Both the position numbers and the translations under genes were made by a program. 64,000 bases of DNA, taken from contig JAOANR010000001.1 of assembly GCA_030278955.1 (NCBI GenBank), positions 26,603,120-26,667,119 on the forward strand, written 5' to 3'. How positions within the stretch are numbered: the first letter of the stretch is position 1; every line of letters begins with the position of its first letter. This DNA is from Hygrophila difformis (taxonomy: Eukaryota > Streptophyta > Magnoliopsida > Lamiales > Acanthaceae). The notes below the pieces were generated by a model that was not told where the DNA came from, did no database searches, and worked only from the letters and a program-made list of their open reading frames with translations. Positions 56,421-64,000 of the stretch are shown here, one piece after another.

Positions 56421-56734
56421 CTCTGTTCATCCGGGTATATTGTCCCAAAACTTTTATACGCCGTATTTTATATGTGATTGATTAATGTTTAAAGTAACAG
56501 AACATTAATATTTAATATAAGGATAAATTAAGACATTATGTGATGTGATGTAGTAAATTTAAAATTTTAATTGATTTATTTATTAATATTATATGATGGT
56601 TATGAGTTGGAAATTTTAATTTACCAATGTTATGGGTATAAGTTTAAGGACTATAATTATTTCTTGAAATGGAAATGACACAAAGGTATTAAGATAAACC
56701 AAAAAGAAAGTGAGATATAAAGAGACGGAGAGAG
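56421..56734. mobile_element. Stowaway-like MITE, diverged
   Basis: Preceded by TA. Ends CTCTGTTCATCC and, inverted, CTCTCTCCGTCTCT, related to the Stowaway terminus. Non-coding, 314 bp. Confidence 0.5.
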
Positions 56735-56861
56735 TGTTTTTTACAAGGGTGGAATTGTTCATCTTTTGATTGAACTAATCTCAACCTTGTCCCGCGATTA
56801 TAATTCATCGATCGCTATAAAACTAAATTTATTTAAAAACACTTATAAGACATTGTAAGCT

Positions 56862-57055
56862 GGGGTATATTGGATAGACGGTCTATAAGATTCTTTTGGA
56901 GTTTGAAAATCTGGGTGTATTCAATTTAGATTTTAAAAAGTATTTAAAAATCTTGAGATATTCAATACAGATTTTAAAAAGTTTAAAATCTAGGTGTATT
57001 CAATACAGATTTGAAAAAGTCTTTTAAAATTTTTGAGGTATTCAACCGTCTATGA
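56862..57055. repeat. Short tandem repeats of a GTATTCAATACAGATTT unit
   Basis: Three to four diverged repeats of about 45 bp (GGGTGTATTCAATTTAGATT, GATATTCAATACAGATTTTA, GGTGTATTCAATACAGATTT). The ends GATAGACGGTCTATAAGATT and CAACCGTCTATGAATT are partly complementary, so this may be a small MITE with internal repeats. Confidence 0.55.
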
Positions 57056-57371
57056 ATTTTAATTCTTCATACTCTTTAATGGATTGTTTTAAAAATTATA
57101 ACTATGCAAAATCTCTCCAAATTTCTACAGATTTTGTTCAGATAAACACTACACTAAGATTTTTTAAAATATAGTGATATATTTTGATACACTTTATATG
57201 TTTGTTTTTAATTGTATTATAATAACCTCGAAAATAAAACCTATAAATGTTAAGAATTAAGAAATTAAAATTTGATTATAATTTTTAATAAGCTTGGACA
57301 AAATATTCGAATCGATTTACTTAATCGCTGAATCAAATCGAAAGGAACCCCGGTTGACCAAGAGTCCGGTA

Positions 57372-57455
57372 TTTGTATTTGTGTTTGAACCGGATAAATA
57401 TTTAGATGTACTTCATCTCAATATTTATCCGATTCAAACACAAATACAAATATCT
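57372..57455. repeat. Long hairpin with about 35-bp arms
   Basis: TATTTGTATTTGTGTTTGAA followed by CCGGATAAATATT pairs with the inverse complement 20 bp later, with one or two mismatches and a loop of about 14 nt. The outer flanks are partly complementary too, so this is probably a short MITE. A hairpin RNA is possible if transcribed. Confidence 0.6.
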
Positions 57456-57854
57456 AAAAAATTCAGGATAATCGAACCATGTCCACCCCTACGTAAAACG
57501 TGTATAGACTATTTTCAATGCATGATTGAAAGACGAGATGATTTTGAGGATAGTAATGGTTTCTTTTTCACTCAAACCATCCTGTCCAAATACAATTAAA
57601 CTGTATACTGTAAATAAATGGGCTACTTTGCTTCGTTAGTTTGGCCATCCCAGGAATCCGACTTGGACCTAACATTTTGGGATAAGAACAATTTGAAACA
57701 ATGTTAATCATCCCTGTAGTTGCCGTACTTTTTATTTTATTTTTTTATAATTATAAAAATTAAATTAAACGACGAAATTGGTAAGTATCATACAATGTTC
57801 CTCATTGCCAAGCCAATATAATGATCCAAGAGACTATTTTTTGCTTGTCCCATT

Positions 57855-58030
57855 TGAAATGTCTCAAAATTTTTGGATACACAGTCCAATGCATTTATTT
57901 AACGCTTAATAATATTTTAAAATCTGGAGAAGAAAAAATTATGTAAAATATATATTCTAAAATTACACGAAAAGACGAATCCAAAAAGAATCTCACTTGA
58001 TTATATTTTTTTGGTTATATAACAACAACT
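57855..58030. mobile_element. Stowaway-derived sequence, degraded
   Basis: Shares the interior of the Stowaway family (CCAATGCATTTATTTAACGC, then GACGAATCCAAAAAGAATCTC and CACTTGATTATA) but lacks clean CTCCCTCCGT ends. Confidence 0.45.
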
Positions 58031-58444
58031 AAAATTTAGGTATCACTTTGTCCATCACTTGTCTATATTTTCATAGAGCATTCTTCAGAGAATTTTAGTA
58101 ATAAATCTTTATAATCTTTCTCAAAAAGATTTTTGGGGAATAATCCAATTTCAATTGTGCTTTACGCAGTACGCACAATGTTTTGTTACACATTCGGCAA
58201 GTTTGAGCATTTCTGTGTGTTCGGTCCGGCCAATTAATTAGTAGACAGATAATTCTGCCATCATTTCCATCTTATCAAAAAGTTGATCTAGTGGAACATC
58301 ATATTTGAATATTCAGAGACTTGAAACAAGGGGGCAAAAAAAAAAAAAAAAAAAGGAAAAGAAGAAGACCGAAAACAACTAAGAAAACCAAACTACAAAT
58401 CTGGGGGAGTGTAATTGGTCCCACATAGTAGTAATTAATAAGTA

Positions 58445-58701
58445 CTACCTCAGTTCCTTTTTAATTGCCATGGAGCTACATTTCACCCAATCCAATACAT
58501 ATATTCAATCTTCAATAACTCAAATTGCGTATAAGTAAAAATTATGAAACTTTGATATTCTAAATCTATGCGATTAGACAAATCTAAAAGATCTCACTTG
58601 ACTCTTTTGTCCTATATAACTGTATTAAAAAGTTGAATCAAAGTTACTTAATAAACAGTAACAAAACTACTACTGTATCAAATAAAAAGGAACGAAGGAA
58701 G
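58445..58701. mobile_element. Stowaway MITE in the promoter of the first peptide gene
   Basis: Begins CTACCTCAGTTCC after TA and ends GGAACGAAGGAAG, with the family's interior (GCGATTAGACAAATC, CTCACTTGACT). It separates GTAATTGGTCCCACATAG from ATTCCACCTCGGAC, sequences that are close together upstream of the second gene, so it inserted after the tandem duplication. Confidence 0.75.
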
Positions 58702-58812
58702 TGTATAATTCCACCTCGGACTACTTCCCTCATATCCAATTTCGATCTAATGGAACATCAAACTAGAATTTTCAAAGGTTTACGTTATTATCTCTACGCA
58801 CTCCACTCTATC

Positions 58813-58820
58813 TATAAATA
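58813..58820 (+). promoter_or_regulatory. TATA box of the first peptide gene
   Basis: TATAAATA followed by GGCATC, 63 bp before the ATG. The same TATAAATAGGCATC is present at 62420 before the second gene. Confidence 0.75.
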
Positions 58821-58882
58821 GGCATCACCTAAATTATTCCGAAATTATACCAATTATAAAAAGTCTTGTTCATATATAAGAA

Positions 58883-59469
58883 ATGGCCGGTTCCAGGTTG
58901 GCAGTCTTCCTTGTCCTCTTCTTGGCTGTGAGTCTCCTTATTTCCGTTCAAGTCTCTGCAGAGACTTCCGACAGTGTTGAACCAGCATGTAAGTTTTTTT
59001 TTTTTCTTTTTTCTTTTTTATATTTCTCAGCCATGATACTAATTTAATAGTATATAATAGTAATATGAGCAATAAGTAGTAACATAACTCTCGTTTACTA
59101 TGCTCACTCAGCTAGTCATGTGATCGACCACGGGCCATGGCCACACCCACGCCCAGTAGCGGAGCCAGAAATTTTTGACCGGTAGGACCGGAATTTTTTT
59201 TGATTTTTATTTTTTAATTTTTTACCTAAAGTATATAAGTTTAAAAAATAATAATAATTTTATGGTCGAAAAAATTAAAATTAATATTAATACAATGTAT
59301 TGTTTTTTTTTTTTAAAGATTTGAGGTGCGGTCCCTGGGCTGTGGCATCAACCGCCGCAGCCGGTGCGCACGCCCACCCACATGCCTGTGCTGTGGCCGT
59401 CACAATTGTCCCTGCTGCCCTGCGGGTCGGAAAACAGGATCTAATGTTGATGCGGAGCCCCACAACTGA
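58883..59469 (+). pseudogene. GRP-like secreted peptide gene 1, exon 2 interrupted
   Basis: Exon 1 58883-58988 encodes MAGSRLAVFLVLFLAVSLL and the rest of a signal peptide, then ETSDSVEPA. The intron 58989-59111 has GTAAGT and CACTCAG. Exon 2 starts SSHVIDHGPWPHPRP and is cut by a 213-bp insertion (59154-59366) that brings in a stop. After it the C-terminus resumes: a CLCC, GRHN, CPCC block and an end in EPHN. Signal, exon structure and the two CxCC motifs match gene 2, so the pair is a tandem duplication. Truncated peptide at best, unless the insert is spliced out. Secreted to the apoplast if expressed. Confidence 0.75.
59154..59366. mobile_element. hAT-like MITE inserted in exon 2 of peptide gene 1
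   Basis: Left end CAGTAGCGGAGCCAGAAA, preceded by CCCACGCC. A near-copy CGCACGCC follows at 59367-59374, giving a 7/8 target duplication. The right terminus (CCGCAGCCGGTG) is poorly complementary to the left, so that boundary is uncertain. T- and A-rich interior. Confidence 0.55.
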
Positions 59470-59608
59470 ATGAAAGACTGAAGAAGAATGCTGCAAATTA
59501 AAATCAATACTAAGTGGAGTTATAATCTTTAATGTACTATGTCCGTGTGTCCGTTCGGACTTGCCTTGTTACAATGGTGACAAATAAAATTAATGTCCAT
59601 ATAGAAGG

Positions 59609-60170
59609 TGTTAGGTCCAAAGTGACGAGATGACAGCTAAAACTTGTTTTGTCCTGCTAACTTGTTCAAACAATTTTCATGAACACCCGTTATTCAGTTT
59701 TACATAATATGCAGCGGAAAATAAAAAAAAAAAAAAACTGAAAAAAGGTACTGAGAACAAACACAGGTATTTGTTGACCCAGTTCGGCCGCAGCCTACGT
59801 CTGGGGATACCAATCCAGGAGTCTCCACTATATATTCGAACAGGATCCGTGATCCAAACAATAGTGAATTAAAATCTGCCGAACTCTAATCTCCAAGCAG
59901 ATGAATTGTCAGACCAAAACTATGTGGGTCGAAGTAGGCGAATAGCAGTCGATAAAAGGGCAACTATATCGGCCGAATTTTGTGAGTTCATGTAGCTCGC
60001 AGGGTAAGTAACTGCCATTTGTCGGTTATGGGCAGCGGTTAATTACGAAGGCTATAAATATCTCTAATTTAAAAGGTGAGGACATCTCTTGATCAACCAA
60101 TGCTAACATACTGCCAAATTTATTATTCAGCGATTAGCAAATTTTATCTTTTCAACGTTATCATCTCCCT
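59609..60170 (-). repeat. Sirevirus-like LTR fragment in reverse orientation
   Basis: Starts TGTTAGGTCC, the reverse complement of an LTR end in GGACCTAACA. At 59777-59824 it has the reverse of the conserved TCCTGGATTGGTATCCCCAG block followed by ACGTAGGC and CCGAACTGGGTCA. The distal end was not identified. It inserted just downstream of peptide gene 1. Confidence 0.6.
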
Positions 60171-60216
60171 CAACTTTCAATCTAAAAAGAGGCTCTGCTC
60201 CAAAAAGAGGCACTGC

Positions 60217-60502
60217 CAGTGGCGGATTTAGAAAATTTTTTTAAGTGGTGTCACAAAGATTAAACTAAGTTTTTCTAAAAATTTAGATAGTAGGGACAAC
60301 ACAAAAATAATAAAATAAAAGCTAGAGTGAAATTGAATATAGTGGTGTTACTATAAAAATTGAGTGGGAGTACAAAAAAGAAAATAAAAGTTTCAAGTTC
60401 AGCATAGTAATTTAGCAGTACATGTGGTGTCACCGCAAAAATTAAATGGGTGCACTAGTGGTGTCCCATGCCCCCGCTTAAACCTATGTGCATCCGCCAC
60501 TG
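60217..60502. mobile_element. hAT MITE, 286 bp, perfect target duplication
   Basis: CAGTGGCGGATTTAG at the left, ATCCGCCACTG at the right, and GGCACTGC duplicated at 60209-60216 and 60503-60510. The right end with its flank is repeated once more at about 60597-60676 (AAACCTATGTGCATCCGCCA), a local secondary duplication. Confidence 0.85.
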
Positions 60503-61036
60503 GGCACTGCCCAACAAATTCCCATCTTGTTCATAGTAATTACTTAATAATGAAATATTTTAAAAAGTAAAGCTAAAATAACAATTTTATTAATTTAAGT
60601 GTTGTCCCGTGCCCACGCTTAAACCTATGTGCATCCGCCACTGGGCACTGCCCAACAAATTCCCATCTTGTTCATCGGAATCCGCCGACAACCAATACTT
60701 CTCTTGGATTACTTGACGGTGGTCAGCTTATCAAAAATCCCGGTTTCTAGCCAAATTTCCAGTTCTTACTAGCATATTTGGCGAAAATATTGGATGTTCA
60801 TTAGTTAGATGTGTAAAAACCGCCAATATTCTGTATCCAAATCATTGAGCGAATATAATCAAGCCTTTTCGATTCAACTCCATGGAATTGAGAGTATAAT
60901 TTCAATTGGTTTGAAACATAATAAGTAATACATTCAAGTCTTGATTCCGCTGTTTTAACAATTGTGGGTGTAGATATGTGAACTCTAGAGCAGGTTTGAT
61001 CCTTTTCCGAATACTTCCCTTAAGAGAAAATGGGCA

Positions 61037-61316
61037 AAAAAAAAACCCCACATTGTCCCAAAATTTTTAAAAAAAAAATCAAAAACAGTCTCACAAATAT
61101 CGAATTAGACGAATCCGTTCCATAACTACCCAAATCATAGCCGAAACCGTCCCATAACTACCCTAATCATCGCCGAACTCATTCCTCCAATAGGAATGTT
61201 ATGGGACGGGTTCGGTGATGATTAGGGTAGTTATGAGACGGATTCATTTGTCTAATTGGATATTTGTGGGATGGTTTTAAAAATTGAAAAAACTTATTTG
61301 ACTAAATGATTTTTTT
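61037..61316. mobile_element. Long-inverted-repeat MITE (MULE-like)
   Basis: The arms pair over roughly 130 bp: ACAAATATCGAATTAGACGA and CCATAACTACCCAAATCAT on the left against TAATTGGATATTTGTGGGAT and GATTAGGGTAGTTATG on the right. AGAGAAAATGGGC occurs directly on both sides as a candidate duplication. Fragments of the right arm and flank are at 20388 and 54593. Confidence 0.6.
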
Positions 61317-61580
61317 TGAGAGAAAATGGGCCTTGAAACACGCCGAACCAACAGGCAACCGCCACATACCCATCCAAATGTATATCCTATTCCAACCCAG
61401 AATAAACAAAAAGAAATTCTATGTCATCTAGTAGATTGATGCCGCGGAGGTAGTTTGGTCTACCTAATTATCAAAACTAATCATTCATTGAGTGTTCGGG
61501 TCTTTAGTGATTGATGTAAGGGTTGTAATATGTTTTTGCTACTAGAAAACGAAAGGGTTATAATTGAGAGTTAAGATATA

Positions 61581-61840
61581 CTCCCTCCGTTTGTCAAAAG
61601 TTGTAACATTTGCATAGTTGTTACTATTTACTGAATAACTTTGATTCAAATTTTTAACACAGTTATACAAGATAAAACATAGTCAAGTGGGATCTTGTTA
61701 GATTCGTATAATTGTGTAGTTTTAGAATATCAAATTTTTATAATTTTTACTTTTACACAATTTGAGATATTAAGCGTTAAAATATGCATTGGATAACGTG
61801 AAATGCAGAAATGTTGCAATTTTAAAAAAAACGTAGGGAG
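61581..61840. mobile_element. Stowaway MITE, 260 bp
   Basis: TA on both sides, CTCCCTCCGTTTGTC at the left and ACGTAGGGAG at the right. Same length and interior as 3072-3331. Confidence 0.85.
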
Positions 61841-62061
61841 TATAATTTCACTTGATTAGTGAAAGTTGTCAGATGATTCAATCCTATATTTCATTGTTTC
61901 ATAAGCTGTTATTTGATAAACGGTCTTTTTATTACTCTACTTTTTGCTTCACCATAAAATACGACACAATTTACATTCACATTCTGGGCTATAGCCGCCT
62001 TAAATGATTGCCACAAAATTGGACTATTTACTCTTTGCACGGCGTAGAGCACCGTAGAAAT

Positions 62062-62107
62062 ACTAGTGTGTGTGTGTGTGTGTGTATATATATATGTACA
62101 CATATAT
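62062..62107. repeat. (TG)n(TA)n microsatellite
   Basis: Seven or more TG units followed by TATATATATATG and CATATAT. Lies in the upstream region of peptide gene 2. Confidence 0.9.
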
Positions 62108-62419
62108 CTATAAATTGTTTGTGATCTTTTTGCAGTTATTGTATGAATTTGTTCGAATTAAATTTCTTTCATTTTATTTTATTGAAATTCTTGTGAAATG
62201 GTTGGGGGAGTATAACTTGGTCCCCCCAAATTAGTATTAATATTAATCTATAATAATTCCACCATGCATGCACAACTTCCTTCTTATCCAATTTCGACCT
62301 CTAATGTAACATCAAACTCGATTACTAGAATCTTCAAAGGCTTATCTATAACACATTTATCTCTAAATTATTATTATTATTATTATTATCATTAACCAAA
62401 CGCCACTCTATATATATAT

Positions 62420-62427
62420 TATAAATA
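62420..62427 (+). promoter_or_regulatory. TATA box of peptide gene 2
   Basis: TATAAATA followed by GGCATCCCC, 63 bp before the ATG and conserved with gene 1. Confidence 0.8.
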
Positions 62428-62489
62428 GGCATCCCCTAAGTTATTCCGAAACACCAATACTAGAAAGTGTAGTTGATACTGTATAAGAA

Positions 62490-63198
62490 ATGGGTTCCAA
62501 GTTGGCAGTTTTCCTTGTCCTTTTCTTGGCTGTGAGTCTCGTTACCGTTCAAGTGTTTGCAGAGACTTCCGACAGTGTTAAACCAGAATGTAAGTATTTT
62601 TATATATAATTATATTTCTCAGTAATGATAGTTTTTTAAACAAATTTTTGTAGCTTCAACTCTTGCAATTAAATACTTCTCCCGTTTGTTAAAGATTGCT
62701 ACATTTGAATTTTCGCCACTGTTCACACATATAAGTTAACTTAAAATTTTATCATAGTTGCACAAGTTTAAATATAGTTAAGTGGGATATTGTTAGATTC
62801 GTCTGGTCGTGTAGCTTTTAAATATCGAACTTTTAGAATTTTTACTTGTACTCAACTTGAGTAATTAGTGATTTAAAATATGCATTGGACTGCATGCATG
62901 CTAGGTGGATCAGTAGCAAACATTAAAAAAACGAGGAAGTGCTAATTTAGTACTCCGTAGTATATAGTAATATGAGCAATTAAGTAGTAACATAATAACT
63001 CTCGTTTACTATGCTCACTCAGCTACAGGGGTCGACCATGGGCCATGGTCACCGCCATACCCACGGCCATACCCACGGCCATACCCACACCCACACCCGT
63101 GGCCACGCCCACGCCCACGCCCATGCTGGTGCTGTGGCCGTTACCATTGTCCCTGCTGCTATGCGAGTTCTAATGTTGAAGCGAAGCCCCACAACTGA
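62490..63198 (+). CDS. Secreted GRP-like peptide with X-Pro tract and twin CxCC motifs (gene 2)
   Basis: Exons 62490-62589 and 63023-63198 (GTAAGT...CACTCAG) encode 91 residues. Residues 1-24 are a signal peptide ending VFA. 25-33 are acidic (ETSDSVKPE). 44-67 are strictly alternating X-Pro from residue 46, with X being Tyr, Arg, His or Trp. 68-79 are CWCC, then GRYH, then CPCC: six Cys as two CxCC motifs. The end is SNVEAKPHN. The signal, the Cys-rich block with GR, and the PHN end recall class GRP-3 glycine-rich proteins (GRP family), but the Gly-rich middle is replaced by a cationic Pro-rich tract. Probably an apoplastic defence, cell-wall or metal-binding peptide; this is inference. Reading frame, splice sites and TATA box are intact. 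Confidence 0.75.
62676..62939. mobile_element. Stowaway MITE in the intron of peptide gene 2
   Basis: CTTCTCCCGTTTGTT after TA and AAAAACGAGGAAG at the end, with the family interior. It accounts for most of the difference between the 433-bp intron here and the 123-bp intron of gene 1. Confidence 0.75.
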
Positions 63199-63431
63199 GT
63201 GAAAGACTGAAGAAGAATGCTGCAAATATCCAACTGGAGTTGTAATCATATTATTAATATATATGTATGTGTGCGTCCATGTACGTGTGGACTTGCCTTA
63301 TTATAATGGTGAGGGGTAAAATTAATGTCCATGTACAAGGCAATCTCAGTAGGATTGTCTACTATCTATATGTGTTAATAAACCGGCTACGTTGCCGAAA
63401 ATTACTTTGATATATTTCTACATACGAGTAT
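63199..63431. other. 3' flank of peptide gene 2
   Basis: Matches the 3' flank of gene 1 up to about 63340 (GAAAGACTGAAGAAGAATGC, GTGGACTTGCCTTATTATAA), which sets the downstream limit of the tandem duplication. No other gene. Confidence 0.65.
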
Positions 63432-63707
63432 TGTTGGCGCATGTATTCAATCTCTTGAAGTTCAGACTGAGCAGCAGGAGTTGGCTAGTGGCATTGGCTA
63501 AGTGGTTTTTTTTTGGGCCTATGTATTTTGGACTCAGGACTTATATGTTTATTGGGCCTTCTCTGTTTTGGGCCATAGCTTTAGTGTTTTGTATTTATAG
63601 CTTAAGTCGGCCTTCCTATTTTGTATTCATTCAACATTCATTCTTCAATTCAGTGAAATACAAAACCGCCATATTTGAAATCCTTCCCTCGTTTAGATTC
63701 TTCAACA
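63432..63707 (+). repeat. 5' LTR of a Ty1/Copia element
   Basis: TGTTGGCGCATG...TTCTTCAACA, 276 bp, with inverted TGTTG/CAACA ends. It is followed directly by TGGTATCAGAGCA (63708-63720), the initiator-Met tRNA primer site usual for plant Copia elements. The partner LTR lies outside the window. Confidence 0.85.
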
Positions 63708-63802
63708 TGGTATCAGAGCATTGATCCTGATATTTCTTCCTCAATTTTTGCTGTCATACATCATATTCCGATTATTGCTCAATTTGATTCTGTTTCTGAG
63801 CT

Positions 63803-64000
63803 ATGTCTACTGAAGATAGTCTGGATAATTCCCCTCCGATGGTAACTCCAACAACGGCCACCACTTCAGCTCAAACTGCAACATCTGCTATTACGCAGTT
63901 TGGAAGCGCTTTTACCCTCACAACAGCAGATCAACCGAACCTCCAATTGACGTCATCGCTACTGGATCAAACAAACTGGACCTCCTGGCGCATCGATGTG
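63803..64000 (+). CDS. Ty1/Copia Gag, 5' end (runs off the window)
   Basis: ATG at 63803, open to the last base for 66 codons. Ser/Thr/Ala/Gln-rich N-terminus (MSTEDSLDNSPP) followed by SSLLDQTNWTSWRIDV, which fits the start of the Copia Gag domain (a Leu/Asn-Trp motif before the first helix). Spacing of 95 bp from the primer site is normal. Completeness cannot be judged. Confidence 0.8.
   Translation, partial: MSTEDSLDNSPPMVTPTTATTSAQTATSAITQFGSAFTLTTADQPNLQLTSSLLDQTNWTSWRIDV

Noticed and set aside
57294..57599. 101-codon ORF over the hairpin at 57.4 kb
   Set aside because: It is the inverted repeat translated. No family resemblance.
63011..63202. His/Thr/Gly/Ala-rich 63-codon frame overlapping peptide exon 2
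   Set aside because: The alternative frame gives the GR-containing Cys block and PHN terminus shared with gene 1 and the GRP family, and follows from the splice site in phase.

Overview
This is a plant nuclear window, most likely from a eudicot. Three things point there: plant-specific LTR retrotransposon lineages (Tekay/Del-like, Athila-like, Tat/Retand-like, Sirevirus-like), plant Stowaway, hAT and Mutator MITEs, and fragments of plant gene families (a CYP71-clan P450, a PORR organelle RNA-binding protein, GRP-type secreted peptides). A short plant-type telomeric tract (CCCTAAA units) agrees. The species cannot be determined from the sequence. Almost all of the window is nested repeats. The only host-type genes with an intact reading frame are a two-exon secreted peptide gene at 62490-63198 and a two-exon F-box gene carried inside an Athila-like retrotransposon (36488-38308).

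Layout. 1-1331: wreck of a Sirevirus-like Copia element (Gag fragment joined to an LTR end), then intergenic DNA with a possible plastid 23S fragment and MITEs. 3979-14552: complete Tekay/Del-like chromovirus with TSD AATAC and near-identical 2490-bp LTRs, but with the reverse transcriptase core deleted. 14553-23854: a duplicated host segment (P450 pseudogene copy A; flank of copy B), the 3' part of a second Sirevirus-like element, a 685-bp hAT MITE with perfect TSD, and a PORR pseudogene. 23855-53366: a Tat-lineage element (TSD CATAG) inserted into P450 copy B and itself split by a 19.1-kb Athila-like element at 24718-43846 (TSD CCTGC). 53367-54580: the rest of P450 copy B. 54581-63431: MITE-rich DNA with a tandem pair of secreted-peptide genes, the first broken by an insertion. 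63432-64000: start of a Ty1/Copia element running off the window.

The insertion order is readable. By eye the Tat LTRs differ at about 11-12 of 562 positions, while the Athila LTRs differ at about a dozen positions in 3.8 kb, so the inner element is younger, as nesting requires. The Tekay LTRs differ at about 5 of 2490 positions. Most premature stops in the retrotransposon frames look like C-to-T or G-to-A changes, as expected from deamination of methylated cytosine.

The most unusual part is the 3' third of the Athila-like element. Between pol and the 3' LTR it carries two extra copies of its polypurine-tract motif, each preceded by an inverted repeat. The first is followed by a U3-like promoter (GGCCCA boxes, an array of GTCGCGG/CCGCGAC palindromes, a TATA box), in the same order as in the element's own LTR. 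Behind this promoter lies a spliced F-box gene. This looks like a retrotransposon that has added an LTR-type promoter plus a captured host F-box gene. The second point of interest is the peptide pair, which combines a GRP-like signal peptide and C-terminus with an alternating X-Pro tract and a CxCC-x4-CxCC module.
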